Below are positions 62,218 through 64,000 of a stretch of 64,000 nt of DNA, in pieces. The translations under genes were made by a program, and so were the position numbers. The stretch is from Anaerolineales bacterium (GTDB lineage: Bacteria; Chloroflexota; Anaerolineae; 4572-78; J111). Location of the stretch: positions 1,270,761 through 1,334,760 of the forward strand of contig JABTUW010000004.1 in NCBI GenBank assembly GCA_015075185.1, read 5' to 3'. Under the pieces are notes generated by a model. That model was not told the DNA's origin and did no database searches. It was given only the letters and a program-made list of their open reading frames with translations. The first letter of the stretch is position 1. Each line of letters starts with the position of its first letter.

Positions 62218-63519
62218 ATGCAGGACAATTCATTAGCGCACGTCTTGATGGTCGCCTATAATTATCCGCCTCTCGAAAACACCGGTATCACCCGCACGGT
62301 TAAATTTGCCAAATATCTGCCGGAGTTTGGTTACTGTGCGGTCATTCTGACCACGCAAACCTACGGCGACTTACCCGACGATGCCGCAACTTTAACTTTC
62401 CGCGCCGATGATTTACTCGGCTCGTTCAAACGAACCTACTTGGCCTTTAAGCAAAAACAGGGGACTCTAAACCGGCATGCCAATATTCGCCTGCTCCCCC
62501 CCGGCAGCCGGCTTGAACAGTGGAAGTCCACTTACCTTGTGCCGGACCCCAAAATTATTTGGTATCCACCGGCGCTTCGTCTGGCGCAAAAAATAATCCG
62601 GACTCATCCTATCCGCCGCCTGTACAGCACCTCCCCGCCCGAAACCAGCCATCTCATTGCTATGAAGTTAAAACAAGAAACCGGTTTACCCTGGGTGGCT
62701 GACTTTCGGGATGGCTGGCTGTTTGAACCCCATATTTCGACTCGCCTGACCTCCCGGTTACGCTATCGTCTTGAGGCCGGTTTAGAGCGCAAGGTCCTCC
62801 TATCGGCTGATCGGGTGATTACGGTCAATCAGGTTATTGCCGATGATATGGCTAGGCGCTGCCCCGGCGCAGCGGCCAAGATCTCGGTCATCCCTAACGG
62901 CTTTGACCAGGATGACTTTGCCCCGCTGCACCGCCAGGCAACCAGGCCGGACAAGTTTCGGGTGGTGCATACCGGTGCACTCTCATTAAGCCGGGAGGGC
63001 AGAACGATTAGCGGGCTGCTTCAGGCGCTCCGGGCTATGCAGGCCAGCCAACTCGACATGATGGCGCGGCTTGAAATTCTTATGGTGGGCGATCTCACTG
63101 CTGCTGAGACCCGGATGGTGGAACAATCGGACGTAAAGCAGTACTTCCGGTTGACTGGCCCTTTGTCTTACCCGGAAGCGTTGCAGCACCAGATTGACGC
63201 AGATATTCTTTTGCTGGTCACAGCGCCGGGGAAAGCGGGAGCTACGACCAGCAAATTGTTTGAGTATTTGGCCAGCGGGCGTCCCATTTTAGCTCTATCC
63301 AGCCCATCGGACGCAGGCGACCTTATTTCCACCCTCGGCGCGGGGGTGGTGGTTGAACCCGCCGATGCAGCCGGGATTCAGCAGGCTTTGCAGGCTTTCT
63401 ACCAGCAGTGGCAGGCGGGGCAGTTGCCCACGCATCGAGATGCCCGCGTTTGCCAGTTTGACCGCCGGGAGCTAACCCGGCAACTGGCCTGCCTGTTCGA
63501 TGAGACAGCCGTAGCCTGA
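62218..63519 (+). CDS. GT4-type glycosyltransferase
   Basis: A 433-residue GT-B enzyme with MVAYNYPPLENTGITRTVKF near the N-terminus (the YPP pattern is typical of one large GT4 group), WVADFRDGW in the first domain, and VVHTGALS and KLFEYLASGRPILALS in the donor-binding domain. It starts at ATG 62218, six bases after the amidotransferase stop. Length and motifs are complete. The donor is not predictable; it belongs to the same glycan operon. Confidence 0.86.
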   Translation: MQDNSLAHVLMVAYNYPPLENTGITRTVKFAKYLPEFGYCAVILTTQTYGDLPDDAATLTFRADDLLGSFKRTYLAFKQKQGTLNRHANIRLLPPGSRLEQWKSTYLVPDPKIIWYPPALRLAQKIIRTHPIRRLYSTSPPETSHLIAMKLKQETGLPWVADFRDGWLFEPHISTRLTSRLRYRLEAGLERKVLLSADRVITVNQVIADDMARRCPGAAAKISVIPNGFDQDDFAPLHRQATRPDKFRVVHTGALSLSREGRTISGLLQALRAMQASQLDMMARLEILMVGDLTAAETRMVEQSDVKQYFRLTGPLSYPEALQHQIDADILLLVTAPGKAGATTSKLFEYLASGRPILALSSPSDAGDLISTLGAGVVVEPADAAGIQQALQAFYQQWQAGQLPTHRDARVCQFDRRELTRQLACLFDETAVA

Positions 63520-63556
63520 GGCAGAGAAAAAGGGCCTGTGTGGTTGGTATTTACCC

Positions 63557-64000
63557 ATGGACGCACCGACAGTCTCTATCACCATCGTAACCTGGAACAG
63601 CCAAAACACCATCAAGGCCTGCCTCGATGCCCTGAGCCGCCAAACCCTCCCCGCTCAAGAAGTTATTGTCGTTGATAATAACTCAACGGATGGCACGCGG
63701 GACATCCTGCAAACTTACCCAACACTCAAAATTCTCGCTCAACCTACCAATCTGGGCTTCTGCAAGGGGCATAATCTGGCCATGGCCCAGGCTCAAGGCC
63801 GGTACATCTTACCGCTGAATCCTGATGTCATCATGACTGAGACCTACCTGGCTCATCTGGTCAAAGCCGCCGAAAGCGATCCTCAGGTGGGGATGGTCTC
63901 AGGAAAATTACTATTAGCCCCGTTGGAGGCGGAACCCTCCACGCCTGGTCTAATTGACAGCACCGGTCTATTTTTAAAGAAGACACGCCAGCAGTTTTTG
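63557..64000 (+). CDS. GT2-family glycosyltransferase, N-terminal part (cut by window end)
   Basis: The frame from ATG 63557 stays open to the window end (148 residues seen). It begins TVSITIVTWNSQNTIKACLD, then VIVVDNNSTDGTRDIL and NLGFCKGHNLAMAQAQGRY, with LNPDVIM as the metal-binding DxD-equivalent. This identifies an inverting GT-A family 2 enzyme like those adding rhamnose or other sugars in surface glycans. It is the only GT2 in the locus; the others are GT-B. The rest lies outside the window. Confidence 0.88.
   Translation, partial: MDAPTVSITIVTWNSQNTIKACLDALSRQTLPAQEVIVVDNNSTDGTRDILQTYPTLKILAQPTNLGFCKGHNLAMAQAQGRYILPLNPDVIMTETYLAHLVKAAESDPQVGMVSGKLLLAPLEAEPSTPGLIDSTGLFLKKTRQQFL

Overview
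The window looks like a chromosomal segment of a Chloroflexota bacterium, probably Anaerolineae-like. This is inferred from protein style and not proven: a Thr/Pro-rich lipoprotein, exported proteins carrying a YLPLI/V-S/L-K motif shortly after the signal peptide, a cyclase-ATPase-TPR giant protein, heptanucleotide arrays between genes, and widespread short palindromes. No rRNA, tRNA or CRISPR array was seen.

Region 1 (1-10.8 kb, + strand) is metabolic. It holds a three-subunit molybdenum hydroxylase of the xanthine/aldehyde oxidase type (FAD subunit cut by the window start, then 2Fe-2S and molybdopterin subunits). A coiled-coil DUF1269-like membrane protein and a TerC-family protein follow. 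Next comes a biotin module: the BioY transporter overlaps the carboxyltransferase subunit of a Na+-pumping biotin-dependent decarboxylase, followed by its gamma, biotin-carrier and beta subunits. A small membrane protein with its own promoter and terminator closes the run. An AAA+ ATPase of unknown role follows at 10.9-12.3 kb.

Region 2 (12.3-22.6 kb, - strand) is the most unusual part. Reading down the operon it encodes: a soluble-adenylyl-cyclase-like giant (two cyclase domains that look like one composite active site, then P-loop NTPase, then TPRs; one frameshift); a class I terpene-synthase-like protein; a zinc-metallopeptidase-like protein with a C-terminal cyclic-nucleotide-binding domain; a 69-residue peptide resembling a RiPP leader; and a 684-residue protein that joins a degenerate copy of the same terpene-synthase fold to a toroid-like domain. 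I propose a cAMP-controlled isoprenoid/peptide system. No described system with this gene set is known to me. A lipoprotein lies downstream.

Region 3 (22.6-23.9 kb) holds a candidate small RNA, a HAD hydrolase and a folded MITE-like repeat.

Region 4 (23.9-64 kb, almost all + strand) is a surface polysaccharide locus. It has galE, two UDP-sugar dehydrogenases, a WbpB-like oxidoreductase, wecB, an ABC exporter (Wzm/Wzt with C-terminal sugar-binding region) and an intact-looking IS630 element. Beyond these lie methyltransferases, about eight glycosyltransferases, four glutamine-dependent asparagine-synthase-like amidotransferases, a lipoprotein resembling D-glucuronyl C5-epimerase, three further SDR epimerases, two paralogous exported beta-propellers and an exported transglutaminase-like protein. 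Together these suggest an ABC-exported glycan rich in (amino)uronic acids, possibly amidated and C5-epimerised. The window ends inside a GT2 glycosyltransferase.

Three genes carry apparent single-base deletions at or next to short homopolymers, which fits assembly error better than decay.
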